A stretch of DNA of 64,000 bases from Helopsaltes ochotensis (GCA_013400155.1 VXBM01001004.1:62001-126000), one strand, 5' to 3'. Counted from the first letter of the stretch, positions 39,007 through 51,277 are shown. The notes: a model not told the origin generated them from the letters alone. Numbers and translations: made by a program.

Positions 39007-41458
39007 ACAAATAAACTAAAGAACTAAAACATACTTGCAACACAACTGAAGCAGACCACTCCCTCCAATTAAAAGACAAGTAAACTTACTTATCTGGGTA
39101 CCCTCTTAAAGATGAACACACCAACACAAAAACTCTTCCCCAACTACTCTGCTACTCAAAAGAAGAACTTTAAACTTTTCAATGTACCCATGCGTACCTA
39201 TTATCTTGTATTTACTTTTTCAAAGATAGAACATACTGAAGCCTACCTTTGACTTAGTTTTTTGGTATTTAAAACAGAAGAATTCCGGAGCACTTTCTCT
39301 TTCAGATGCACCACTGCAAGTCTTGGAAACCAACTCTAATAAAGCAGTATTTCAGTTCTGAGTTAGTTATGTCACAGTGTATAAAAGACAGGGAATCTAG
39401 TGGCAGTTTTTTATAAATCTATTGATCTGAAAAAAGACACGCAGATTACTCTGTCTGCATACGTTGAAGCCAGAATGATACACTTTCCAGGTTTGTTCTG
39501 CAAGCAGTAGAGAGCACTGAGGAGGTTAAAGAAAGGACAAACAAATAAGCTGCTCTTTCTAATTCACAGCTTTCAGTATAAAACATGTTAACACCTTCAT
39601 GTCAAATAAAATGCATTTAAACTAAACTTTCATACAAGCACTTGCTCAAAATCGTCCCCAAAAGCCATGCTTTGTAGTGAAAAGCAAAAAGAAGGGCCTC
39701 CTTACCCATACACCATCCCATAAAACACTTCTGCATAGCAGTTTGTAAATACTTCAAACAAATATACTAAGACATTTCAAGACTGTAAAACAAATGATTT
39801 CAAATTGCCAAGATCCATCAGCAACACCAACCAACGGATGCTTCAGGAATATTCTAGGATATGCAGATCATGCTAAGACCACCTTCCAAGCAATAGGCAA
39901 AAGAAACCACACAGTTCTGCAGTCAGCAGTAAAACTACCCTGAGGAAATGGCTTTCAAAAATTGTCATGGGACAATGAATTTTAACCAGCACATTCAGTA
40001 CACACAGTGAATCCTCGGGGTCATGAGCTGTATGGCTTTAACATCACCATTATGTCCATAAACTTTCCCATTTCCAATTAATAATACACAAGACACCTTG
40101 AAAGTCAATCCTTCCTTCTGGAAGGCCTTTGTGCTTTATGACATAAAGCAGACTTTTACAAGTGTACCTGCCACTGCAAACACTATGTGGACTTCTTTTA
40201 ATGAGCAAACATATAAAAAGGTTTTTAAACAGCATATCTGGATAAGCTTGAGCTGTACCAGGCAAGGCAGTTTCGAAGCAGTGCAACGTTGCGACAGCTC
40301 TAGCCCACAGATCAGAGTCTAGCTTGCTGCTGCTGCCACCATCTCCTTAAGAAGAACAGGAAGCTCACCTAGAGTATCCATAGAAACTTTGTGCATCTCG
40401 GAAAGGCACACGACAGGGCACCAAAAGCCACACTGGCACAGAGGCGTCAGCTCTCGTTGCCTAACAAGACTCCGTCTGGGTCAACACTGACTTTCTGACT
40501 AATCAGGAGTCTGACCAGACTCCAGAGCTGTGTGCTGCCATTCCTTGTTTTTTCTTGTTTACACAAGACCTGCAGATGCAGCCTGGGCAGAAGAGAAGGA
40601 AAGAATTTTAGGAGGGCTGCTCATACTTTGCACTCAGTAGATTAATTTCTTCCCTTTCCAAAGCACATACAAAAGAACTGATGGCTGGTTTTTTTGCACA
40701 AAGTGCAGTAGCCAGGATGAAAATCTGTGCATTCGAGGACAAGACCAGAGCCTTCCTTAATAATTCAGTTCAGTCCATCACCTTGATGAGCCTATGAATA
40801 CTAAACAAGCAAAAACAAGTTCAGTAATAACCACAAAGCAAGCATGCAGAGGGAAAAACCCTACAGATACTGTAATTAGCTCTGCTAACAGTAAATGAAG
40901 AGTCATACAGTTGAGAAATATTTCGTATCACTACTTGAATGAAAAAGGTTCCCTCTGTTTCCCTCCGTTCTGAGACGGCAGAAAAGACAGTCGCTGTGGC
41001 AAAGAATAGAAGACCTACTCTTCTGACAAGAGGTTTGTGCCAAACTCTTAGACTTGTCTCCTGATATTTCTAAGGGGAGATGAATTAGAGATGCACTCAA
41101 TATAAGAACAGTTCAGTTCTACCAGCTACACACACAGTACGAACCACCTCTCTTTTGAAGAGACGTATATTTTTCATGTAACACTAAAATAACGTGATCA
41201 AGATACTAATGAGAAGTCATATTTCCCATTTTACTAGGACAAAATACTGACCGCAAAACACTTAAAACACACAAAGTTTCTAGCTCTGACTTAAAGAATG
41301 TTTCAGCACACAGCATCTCAACCCAGAAACACATCTGTGTAAGACACCTGAAAGAACATCCTGCATATCTACTACATTCAGATATTCCCCTATACATTCC
41401 CCTATGAAAACAGTCTTTTAACATATTAGTATGTTTTAAATTAATAAGACATTCTTAC

Positions 41459-41696
41459 CTGTGTATCCTGCCCACCAGCCCCAGGAAGCCACCATAGCTA
41501 AAAGCCATTTAAATAACACTCCTTCGATATACCAGAAGCTTTTACTGTCCAATATTCGGAGAGGCTGCAGCACAATTAAATACAAGACGTAGGACGGAAT
41601 AGCAACCAGGTTATTGGCGACCATAAAAGCGAACCTGAGGAGTGCTTTCAGGCAGGTATAGCCCACCCTCTGGGCCTGCTCTAGAGTCATGGCCAT
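41459..41696 (-). CDS. LPGAT1: LPGAT1 coding exon 1 (residues 1-79, start codon)
   Basis: The exon encodes the N-terminus, beginning MAMTLEQAQRVGY and ending GWWAGYT, plus the first base of codon 80. The ATG is at 41696-41694 in a good Kozak setting (A at -3, G at +4). The family protein also starts with M-A-x-T-L-E, which supports this start. A second in-frame ATG two codons later is less likely. Residues about 20-47 form a long hydrophobic stretch (RFAFMVANNLVAIPSYVLYL and onward), and residues about 55-76 are a Trp-rich hydrophobic stretch. Both fit membrane anchoring of the enzyme in the ER. The exon ends at a clean donor, CAG|GTAAGAAT, with the intron starting at 41458. The open frame continues upstream of the ATG, but with no in-frame ATG in the visible sequence. 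Confidence 0.95.
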
Positions 41697-41939
41697 GCTC
41701 TTCACAGCGGAGGGCGCGGGACCGTCCTGCGGGCAGAGGGAGAACAGGGTGGCACAGGTAGCGCTCCCGAGCGGGGACAGCAAAAGCCCGGTGGCACAGG
41801 CAGCTCCCCGAGGGGGCGAGGCGCGGCTGTCCGCCGGCCCGGCCCCGGCCCCGGCCCGCTCCCGCCTCGGCCGTGACTCCCCGGGCAGTCAGCGACCCCA
41901 GCCCCAGGGGCACGAAGGCTGGGGCGCGACCCTCCGGCC
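41697..41939 (-). promoter_or_regulatory. LPGAT1: CpG-rich 5' region of LPGAT1 (promoter-proximal or 5' UTR)
   Basis: The 243 bases upstream of the ATG are very GC-rich and dense in CpG, unlike the AT-rich intron and intergenic DNA. They include a short GGCCCC-type run near 41836-41858 and a GC-box-like GGGGGCGAGG near 41813. No ATG occurs on the gene strand anywhere in this stretch, as expected of a leader. A polypyrimidine tract followed by CAG ends at 41727, so part of this block may be intron in front of the ATG exon rather than exon. This is most likely the edge of the LPGAT1 CpG island. The transcription start cannot be placed because the island runs into the sequence gap. Confidence 0.7.
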
Positions 41940-42875
41940 NNNNNNNNNNNNNNNNNNNNNNNNNNNNNNNNNNNNNNNNNNNNNNNNNNNNNNNNNNNNN
42001 NNNNNNNNNNNNNNNNNNNNNNNNNNNNNNNNNNNNNNNNNNNNNNNNNNNNNNNNNNNNNNNNNNNNNNNNNNNNNNNNNNNNNNNNNNNNNNNNNNNN
42101 NNNNNNNNNNNNNNNNNNNNNNNNNNNNNNNNNNNNNNNNNNNNNNNNNNNNNNNNNNNNNNNNNNNNNNNNNNNNNNNNNNNNNNNNNNNNNNNNNNNN
42201 NNNNNNNNNNNNNNNNNNNNNNNNNNNNNNNNNNNNNNNNNNNNNNNNNNNNNNNNNNNNNNNNNNNNNNNNNNNNNNNNNNNNNNNNNNNNNNNNNNNN
42301 NNNNNNNNNNNNNNNNNNNNNNNNNNNNNNNNNNNNNNNNNNNNNNNNNNNNNNNNNNNNNNNNNNNNNNNNNNNNNNNNNNNNNNNNNNNNNNNNNNNN
42401 NNNNNNNNNNNNNNNNNNNNNNNNNNNNNNNNNNNNNNNNNNNNNNNNNNNNNNNNNNNNNNNNNNNNNNNNNNNNNNNNNNNNNNNNNNNNNNNNNNNN
42501 NNNNNNNNNNNNNNNNNNNNNNNNNNNNNNNNNNNNNNNNNNNNNNNNNNNNNNNNNNNNNNNNNNNNNNNNNNNNNNNNNNNNNNNNNNNNNNNNNNNN
42601 NNNNNNNNNNNNNNNNNNNNNNNNNNNNNNNNNNNNNNNNNNNNNNNNNNNNNNNNNNNNNNNNNNNNNNNNNNNNNNNNNNNNNNNNNNNNNNNNNNNN
42701 NNNNNNNNNNNNNNNNNNNNNNNNNNNNNNNNNNNNNNNNNNNNNNNNNNNNNNNNNNNNNNNNNNNNNNNNNNNNNNNNNNNNNNNNNNNNNNNNNNNN
42801 NNNNNNNNNNNNNNNNNNNNNNNNNNNNNNNNNNNNNNNNNNNNNNNNNNNNNNNNNNNNNNNNNNNNNNNNNNN
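41940..42875. other. Assembly gap (936 N)
   Basis: This is a run of unknown bases. It interrupts the GC-rich LPGAT1 promoter region, where avian short-read assemblies commonly fail. Any open frame spanning it is an artefact. A first non-coding exon of LPGAT1 could be hidden here. The true size of the gap cannot be judged. Confidence 0.99.
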
Positions 42876-43105
42876 GGCCCGAAGTTGTGTCAAGGGAGGT
42901 TTAAGATGGATATTAGGAAAAGGTTCTTTACGCGGAGGGTGGTCGGACACTGGAACAGGCTCCCCAGGGCAGCGGTCACGGCAGCAAGGCTGGCAGAGCT
43001 CAGGACGAGTGTGGACAGTGCTCAGAGGCACAGGGCCTGACTCCCGGGGGCGTCCTGTGCAGCGCCGGGCGTTGGGTGCGATGCCCCCTGAGCATCCCCT
43101 GTAAC
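42876..43105 (+). mobile_element. CR1 LINE 3' fragment, GC-rich, abutting the gap
   Basis: The plus strand carries the tail of the CR1 reverse-transcriptase ORF. The translated stretch reads FKMDIRKRFFTRRVVGHWNRLPRAAV, the familiar CR1 C-terminal signature, followed by a decayed version of the CR1 3' UTR. It is far richer in G+C and CpG than the other CR1 pieces here. The 5' side is lost in the gap. The terminal short repeats are not recognisable, so the right end is approximate. It lies immediately upstream of the LPGAT1 promoter, in the opposite orientation to the gene. Confidence 0.8.
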
Positions 43106-46100
43106 TGCGGTGCTGCAGGGAGCAGCAGGGCTCGGCCCCACGACTGCCCCTCGCCCTTGTTTTTTGGGTAAGGTCGGGCAGTCGGAGAAGGTGGAAGAGG
43201 ACGCTGCCACAGGTTCCTTCAGCACCACCGGAAAGACCCTGTGGGACCAGACAGCAACAATGCATTTTGTCTTGTCCTTGTAGTCCTAAGTCCCTTGTGA
43301 GTGCTTTCTATAGATCAACTTCTCCATTTTCTTCCTTCTCTCTCATCCCTCCCCAGCAGCCACAAACATCATGCACCATGCAGAGAACCTGCAGCTTAAC
43401 AAAGCCACTCCAGGGTGAGGATTTTTTGAGGTGCCCTCTGTGTAACTGCATTGTCCCTTGTGGCAATACAGGACTGTTGCCTCTTGTCTGTTCACTGTGC
43501 CTGTCAGACACAGGTTTGCTCCTGTCTTCTCTGTAACTCCTGAAGTGGCGATGGAGGAGCACTGCCAGACCTCCTTCAGCCCTCTCTGGCCTGACCAGGC
43601 TGTTCCCTCAGCTTACCTGAACTGTTAAAACACTTACACTGAGCAAAATGGCTTCGCAAGTGATTTTAACTCTGCTTGCATTCTTAAGGAAGAGCAGCAG
43701 CTGAAACCACCTTAACAAGGAGATGTGCTACAAGGTCGTTTGAGCTGAAAAAAGAAAAAAAATTCTTCAAATTGAAATATGTGGACTGAAAAACGTATCA
43801 GTTTCACATACTAACCATGCCATGTGTAAAGCTAGTCTACCGTTTCCTAGACAATGAGGCTTCAGAGATGACTGTGCCATCAACAAAATTAAATCCCAAC
43901 CTCCATTCCAGGAAGCAAACAAAGTTGTTATTGCAGATAAATTTAATTTGAGAACTTAAAAATGCAAACAACCAAATAATACCATCATGTTCTATTTGAG
44001 CAAAACAAAACAACACTAAACTTCTGACCTTTTTGACAAAAAGGACACATCTTGCATAAGTGTTTCCAAGTTTGGGCGTTTTTTTGCCTGTGCTATTTTT
44101 ATTCCTAGGTTAAACCTGACAGTTGTTCTCAGTAATCATTATGCAGTCAGCTTGAGCTGTTCTGAAGTGCTACCAGCGTCAGTAGAACTTGAGTTTTATG
44201 TTGGTTTGGGTTTTTTTCCCATCTATCTCATGCAAAGAACTTTGGGTATATGCCTTGAAGTTATTCTCAGCAAAATTTTGCTCCAAAATTCTCAGGTAGA
44301 AAAAGGACAATTGTTAGGCCATAATTAAGGATACATTTTAATTTTTTACATCCAGCAGCAAGATGAAGCTTAGTTTATGTATCATTCCAAGATTAAAAAA
44401 TATTACTTATAATGAATTTTTAGAAAATTTTATGTATCCCAATTTTATTCACACCGCACAGTTTGGAACACTATTCTGAAATCTGTTGCATCCAGTGAGG
44501 GACTGCAGAAATGATGTTAGGCAAGTAATGAATTAGGCAATTTATCCTGCAGAAAGGAATTGCACATGGGGAAGCAGCCGTACAATGCATTCATTCTTTG
44601 TCAGTGACTGCCTTAGAGCTTAGGAAGCTGTGGTTGAGCGTTGTGCTGAATGAGCCCGTGGCAAAGACCCGCCCCTATTCCTCATTTCCTGGCCTTCCCA
44701 TGGACAACCCAGGTCCTAGGAAGCGTGCACAATGGAATAACCCTACTGCTCTTGACAAGCCAGCTGTGCCACCCAGTCTGAGCCTCTGAAGAATCCTTTC
44801 TGGTACAAAGTTACATGTGTGCCATTACTGCAAACAAAAAAGAAGGAGACAATTAAAAGCAGCAAATTTTTATTAGGTCAATAACTCTGAAGCCCAGAAG
44901 TATCGCAAGTGATTTTTAGTTTCGATTTTAAGAAAATAAATTACAATTTCTGGAAGCCATTCCTCAATCTCTGCACTTCATGAGCTTTCATTATATAGTT
45001 TGTCTTTTTATGCAAAAAAGGGGGGAAAGTATTAATATAAGCAGCTCTCACTTTATGGCCTTTTAAATTATTTTTCCAAAGTTTACATGTTTTTTGACTG
45101 AATACCTCCCCTATAACTTCCTCTTTTCAGCCTCACAGAAATACTGACAGAGATGTCACTATTGCTAATCGTAGAAATACATTTTAATGTGCTTATTAAC
45201 TGGTAGCTACAGATATGAACATTGGTAAAATTAGGTGATTAACCAAGGTCAATAATTGCTGGAGCAGATAAATCAATATTGTTGTCGTCTCCCACTTACC
45301 TTCCTAAAAACCTGCAGACCAAAATCACAGAAGGTTAGGCTTATTCCTGCCAGTAAGAAGGGAAAACACGTTAGAGGTGTGAATGTGACGCAGTAATAAA
45401 CAAACATCTGTTTTATTTGCCTGCTTTAACAAGTTATCCTGAAGAGTGCACAGGTTACTGCATAGGCTGGAGCTGAACACTGGATCTGGCTGCCCGATTC
45501 CAGTCAGGTGTCGGGGGTAAACTCCTGGAAAGCCTTTTGAAGACGGTAACGTTTCTTTCTCATGCCTGGGTACACTTCCAGAAGTGATTAAGCCACTGTC
45601 ATTGTCATGCTCTGCCCTTCGATGGCACACCTTTGCATCCCAGCTCTGCTGTAGCATTAGAGCTGCCTGCGAGCGTAGCTGCGAGGAGGAAATGCAGCGC
45701 AGAGATCCAAGAGTCACAGCCATAATGGAATCCAGGCTTGGAGCTGTAAACACCAGCTAGCTGAAGGGTTGATTTCTGGAGCTAGGAAGCAGCAAGTTTT
45801 GGAATGCTTTTGAACCTCAGTCCGGGTCAAATCAAAAGCTGCTCATTTGTCACGACCAGATTCAATCAGCTCTCCCTGCTTGCTTTCGTTGTAGCAAACT
45901 GAAGCTGCAGGTGCCATATGGTTGGAGAAAAAAGGGTTAGGAGGATGCACTCGTGCTGATGACTGTAAAAACAAAATGGCCCTTACAAATCATAATCTCT
46001 GTCATACAGAGAGCTAGGACAAAAAAAATAAATTTTCTGAGAAATCTCAGAAATTCTACAGAGCAGAAAACAACTACTGCTTTCCAGCCTCTCAGAAAAC

Positions 46101-49100
46101 ATAACTGGCTATTTAGGGAATTATATAAAATTTTATTTAGAAAAAGAGCGTGATAGGAAACATGACGGTAGACTAAACTGCCATGAGGAACTACAGAGAT
46201 GGGAACGTGCAGAGCACAGGTTGTTGGAAGATGCATGATATGAAATAGGGAATATACTCAGGGGAGCATAAATACAGAAAGCATCTCAAGTGAATTAAGT
46301 AGTTAGCACTGAATTTGGAAACATCACAGTTACAGGAAGCAACAAGAACCTATGTTTTCTGTAATCTGCAATAAAGAAAGGGGGGAAAAAAGATAAACCC
46401 AAAACAAAATGGAGGAAGTTTTAGGATCTGGAAAAAATAAATTACATTTAACTTTCAATTCTGAGCTGCTTTACAGCGTCAAATACCCTGGTGTGAAAGA
46501 TTTTTGCATTACTGTCTTCAGAACATTTAACATTTTCATTAGAACAGTTAAACCTTCCAAACTACTATGTAACAGCAGCTTCTACTGCAACCTCTGTAAG
46601 AGGGCAAAATCACTTCCACTCTCCAAGTAAATTCTTACATTTAAAGGACAGTGTCAGTTACTCCCTTTCCACCAGCTGCAGCTCAGGAGGAACTGTGCTT
46701 GTCCAAGTCCCTTGAACTTCAGTGGCAAGCTGATCTCATGTTCCTTCCAGTAGTCATCCAACAGCAGATGGGCTTTTTAAAAAGATCTATTTTCAGTAAT
46801 CTTTCAGACACACGAGTTCCTTTTGAAGGCTCACCTTCATTTATCACACACAAAACGTAAAACCCAGGCCACTTGCCTTTTGTCATTTCTCTTCAGGAAG
46901 TAAATGTTATCAGCCTATTTGACCTTTTGGTCAAAGATGCTTTTATTTGCACTTTAATTCTTTTAAGGACACTTCAGGGTAACATGAAGCAGATGTTAAA
47001 AAGGAAGTAAATTGTGGCATTGACTTTAGCACTTGTCACATTCCTGAATTTATGTAAAAAGGCTTTAACTGAGCTGACACTGAATCTCAGCCCCCTGACA
47101 CGTTCCTTTCCCCTGCTTGCACCTTCTCCAAGATCAGCCAGCTGCAGCCTTGCCAGCTCCCTTGGCTCTAGCATACAGAGTTGTCATTTTTGCTCGTTTT
47201 CTCTAATATTTAAACCCTTGGATGAAAGGCTAAGTTTTTTTCATGTTAAAAAAATTATAGGCCTCAGAGAAAACATCACAAGCATGACCAAAAATTTCAG
47301 GCTCATGACAAATGCCCACTTTTCTTCTCCCTTCTACTAGCTTGAGTTGACATCAGATCTTAGTGCTTGTTTAACAAGATTGCAGGGTGCCAAGTTAAGG
47401 TTGTTGTTGACTTGTTTTAGGGCCTTTTTTATTACTAGTGTAAGAGAGACTAAACAAAATGTATTTTTTCCTGAGTGAATAAAAAGTAGCATTGAAGTAG
47501 CAGCATTTGACCTGAAATGGGTTTTGGTTGTTGTTGCTGTTTGTTTTTTTTTTAAACAGGAATCATTAAATATGATGCAAGTTGGATTGTTACATAGCTC
47601 TTTAAGTTAATATTTCATTTCAATGTTTTTGTAAGCCTAAATGAGACCAAGTAAACATTTTATAACCTAGCATTATTGCATTTGTAATTTTGCCCAAGGG
47701 AATTTTATACAGTTAGACACACAGAAGAAGAAACTCTGGCTCCAGTGAGGCAACTCCAGTGCAATGCTTGAAGTTCTATCCAACATAAAGTAAAAAATGA
47801 AGTTTGACACACAGCTTCTGGGGCATTCTCAGAGCAAACCAAGGCACAGCCAAGGAGGCCATGCGACATGGGAGACACAGCTACACAAAATCAGGATTCA
47901 ACAAATATCGGTGTACAAAAATACTGGGGAAAAGAGAAGGCAGCTCATGGCTAATGCTGGGGCTGGCTGTGGTCCCATCGCTCCATCTACTAAGTCCTGC
48001 ATCAAATTGGGCCTTTATGCAGTGAGGTTTGTCAAGAACGTGTACTGCATCGTCCCTGCTCTGCATTTCAGATGGAGCTCATCTGGTGGATTGCTGCTGC
48101 TCAATTTAATTGGCCAGCACAGTTGGACTTTCTCTATGGGAAGGTATTTTTGTCCCATTTAATACCTAATTTTTATTTATCATGTGCTTTCCAATTGTTT
48201 GCTGAGTCCAAGGCGGTATCAAAGTAATTATACTGGGTATGGTCATATAAAAAGTGATAGTTCATAAACTTTTTCAGGTGGAGATCATGTTCTAATATTT
48301 AGATGTACTGTATTATTTAGGATCTGTCAAGGGTTTGTTTTTAACTATTTTTGGATGCATTTATTTCCTTTGTGGCACCAAGAGCAGCGTGATAACCAGC
48401 ATCTGCACTACTGCCACTACAAAGGACTTAAAGAGGCTCTAAATGTAAGCTACAGAGGGGGACAAAACCATATGATGCTTCAGTGAAGACTGCCTTGATC
48501 TCCCAAAAGAATTTGGGCACATTAATATCTGAATGTACTTATTCTTTCTACAGCATAACAAGAGCAAATCAAGGAATTTTGGAGCTCATTAAGAACAGTA
48601 CAGTCATCTTGTTCATGACCTTCACCATTTGTAAGACAGGCAAAACCCAAAATATATCACATTTGAATAACTTGCCAGCTAGTCAGGAGTAGCAGGAGGT
48701 GAGGCAGATGTAGCCATTGCTCCCTTTCTTCTACCAGCTGTATGCAAATTTCATAATTTTCCACTTAGGCAGAGCTTGTTAACCGTCACACAATGCCACC
48801 CTTGGATTTTCCATTTCAATCTGTTTTACATAAGATGTACACATAATATTTATAATTTTTTGGGTTACTCTTGGTCCAGCATATGAGGAATACAAGGCCT
48901 CTTATTGCAGCTACATGTTCTGTAACTCATATGCAGACCTGGTAAGGTTACTCATAATGTATTTCACAGTTGGCCAAATCAATATAGTCTTAAAAACCAG
49001 AGGGGTTGTTCCTGCTATTACAATGCCTTTTCATACAGTAATAAAGTCTCCCTACCCACCCCTGTAATTGTGAGCTGAATAATTCAGGTGTTTTGAGGTG

Positions 49101-50880
49101 TCTGATTTCTCATTAAAGCTAAACTGAAGTCTGACAGACAACTCTTATTAAAGATGGGCAACAGATACAGCACAATGCAACCAGGTGGTCAGTGAGCAAC
49201 ACTTCCATTTGCTGCTCTCTGGAACGTGTTTCTGCGGTACTCCCTGTGTCAGTCAAGGGGCAGCTTGCATAGAGCACAACAAAGCTGGATTCTCATCTCA
49301 GTTACTTGGGAGTTTTTTTCACCCCCTTGACTCTACTGTCATCAAGGTAGTGTTTGAGCTGAGGGTTTGCTTTTGATTTTTGTGGCATCTTGTTTTATGT
49401 TGGCTTCTTGGCTTTTTTGAAAGAAAGGAGCTCTAGGGTTACTCCAACTAATGTATCTTTAACCTCTTTGTTAGCTTGGTTATGAAATCTTTTATCATAA
49501 TACTGATTTAATTCACTCCCATCTACAGAATCTTATTACTTCAGGCAATGATAACATGCTGATTATATATAAGCTTGCACTTTGCAAGATTTTTTTTGTA
49601 AACCCATTAAGTTTGCATAAGGAAGCATGGTACAAACAGAGAGATGAAGCCAACCCATCTTTAGGCAGATGGGACTCGTAACATTTTCTAGTTATCACAC
49701 TGTTTTGTGATTAGCCATTTAAAAAAAAATATATAGAAAAAACAGCCTAAATCAATCTCTAATATTTTTCTCCATCTGTACTGGCAAACTAAGCATTACA
49801 GTGTATGGTCCTGATCATAAAGTTCGTATGTTGCATAAAAATCAGATGAAGCTCTTATTTTCTTTCAAGTTCACTTCAAGTCAGCATTTACCAAACTGAC
49901 CTACTTGGGTTTTGGTAAACTCTTAACACTAAGTCAGTATTTGTAGATCAAACCATAAATACAAGAGAACTAAATAAATACTTATGACTGTTATTAAAGT
50001 GTGATTATCACTCTTAAATCCCTAGTGAACAGCTTCTTACAAAACTAAAGAGTTATTCACGCTACTTTATCCTTCTTATGTTTGTTGAATTCTATATCGT
50101 TACAATCTAAGATTAATATTGATGTTTCAGGAAAGTGGTGGTTTTCGAGTTGAAAAAGAAAGTAAAGAGTCCAATGTAACAACCACAAAGCTGCCTTTGT
50201 GGGGGACTCTGTCCATGTGCTGAATTCCAGTGATTTCAAACAGCACTGGTCAAAGTGCAAAGATCCATCCTATTTGAGCTGACTGAAGACCTGGGGACAG
50301 ACTAATCAGGTCTGATCCAAGGTCCACTGTACATTTCCAGGAAGCAGGTATTTTAAAATAAATACCATCATTGAAATCTGATCAGGACAGAGACCTATTA
50401 AAAAACTCCTCATCTTCTCTCCCCCAAGATTAGCATAGCATCCAACCTCCTTCTCTTCTGATGCCATATGCAGCTTTGCAATTGTTTTGCTGAGCTTCCT
50501 CAAGACTGTGTTTAACTTGGTTACCCAAAGAAGGTCATGAACACATCCATGTTGCAAGCTGCTTATACAGTTTTTGCACAAGCTCAAGCTGGCTGAAGAA
50601 ATAATGCAACACTGGGAAATCCAAAAGGAGAAGTCACACCATAATTTGCATTCAAGGTACCCACATCTTCTGCAGCCTCGCTGCCTGGCTGAAAAACACT
50701 GTTGCCATCTCTCTGCTGAATGTAGAATACTGATGTCCACTGTTAACAGCAATTAATCATTTCTTTGGGAAAACTTCAGTTAAAGATACTGTTGGCACTG
50801 GTTAATGAGTAATCATTAATTAAGGTAGACAACACTATCAGTTGGGCATTAAAAGGTATCCTCTTTTTTTTTTTAAGATC
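43106..50880. other. Intergenic DNA upstream of LPGAT1
   Basis: No recognised gene. The stretch is mostly AT-rich unique sequence. At 45325-45723 (minus) an ATG-initiated frame of 132 codons coincides with raised CpG content; it is treated as a candidate only, in the findings. No CR1 copy was seen between 43106 and 50880. Confidence 0.7.
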
Positions 50881-51277
50881 ATTGAATCACGGAATGGCTT
50901 TGATTGGAAGGGACCTTAAAGAATATTTAGTCCCACCCATGTGCTCTGTGCAGGGAGGGATACCTCCCACTAGACCACATTGCTCAAAGCCCCATCCCAC
51001 CTAGCCTTGAACACTTCCAGGGATGGGGCATCCACAGCTTCTCTGCACAACCTGTGCCAGTGCCTCACCACTCTCGCTGTAAAGAATTTCCTCCTAATAT
51101 CTAATCTAAACCTAGATCTAAATCTAAAATCCAAATCTAAACTCTCAGTTTGAATCCATTCCCTCTTGTCCTGTCACTACATGCCATTGTAAAAAGCCCC
51201 TCTCCATCTTTCTTGCAGACTCCCTTCAGATACTGCAAGGCCACAATTAGGTCTTAACCAAAGCCTTCTTTTTTTCC
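50881..51277 (-). mobile_element. CR1 LINE fragment, 3' end, upstream of LPGAT1
   Basis: Read on the plus strand it starts ATTGAATCACGGAATGGCTT, the reverse complement of the CR1 3' terminus with its short ATTCTATGATTCT-type repeats. It then runs through the 3' UTR into the ORF2 tail. The element is therefore on the minus strand and 5'-truncated. A T-run (50862-50874) lies beside its 3' end. A run of TCTAA(A)-type units at 51093-51142 lengthens the region just after the conserved TAAAGAATTTCCTCC segment. No coding capacity is left. Confidence 0.92.
51093..51142. repeat. Imperfect TCTAA/ATCTAAA repeat inside the CR1 copy
   Basis: About seven degenerate units of 5-7 bases (ATCTAA, ATCTAAA, TCCAAATCTAA) stand in a row. 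The source motif exists in the CR1 sequence, and here it has been copied locally, probably by slippage after insertion. Confidence 0.7.

Larger units (their letters stand above)
15100..41458 (-). other. LPGAT1: LPGAT1 intron between coding exons 1 and 2
   Basis: This is a 26.4-kb intron from donor GTAAGAAT to acceptor TTTAATAG. It contains the CR1 fragments at 19163 and 24295, several short duplications, the palindrome at 28744 and A-rich runs. Blocks that may be regulatory are at about 17520-17760, 29390-29600 and 37430-37740. No nested gene is recognised. The open frames of 95-147 codons look like chance: they have no recognisable domain and several lack an early ATG. Confidence 0.88.
1..41726 (-). 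other. LPGAT1: LPGAT1 gene, 5' two thirds of the coding region
   Basis: Lysophosphatidylglycerol acyltransferase 1 is a member of the PlsC/AGPAT-type acyltransferase family. Family members transfer a fatty acyl group from acyl-CoA to a lysophospholipid at the endoplasmic reticulum membrane. LPGAT1 is known to act on lysophosphatidylglycerol and has also been linked to sn-1 acylation of lysophosphatidylethanolamine. Four coding exons on the minus strand (238, 119, 96 and 274 nt) join at phases 1, 0 and 0 into 242 uninterrupted residues that match my recollection of vertebrate LPGAT1 almost throughout. The human protein is about 370 residues, so the C-terminal third, with the last membrane segment and the 3' UTR, is missing. 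I searched 1-7167 by eye on the minus strand and did not find it, so the gene should run off the left edge. The right boundary used here is the candidate 3' splice site of the ATG exon. The true transcription start lies upstream, in the CpG-rich region or the gap. Confidence 0.93.

Noticed and set aside
41689..43265. Three very long open frames (343-471 codons) across the promoter
   Set aside because: They are almost wholly made of unknown residues from the N gap.
50306..50752. 148-codon minus-strand frame next to the CR1 copy
   Set aside because: It was considered as CR1 ORF sequence, but it lies beyond the 3' end of that element and shows no reverse-transcriptase motifs.
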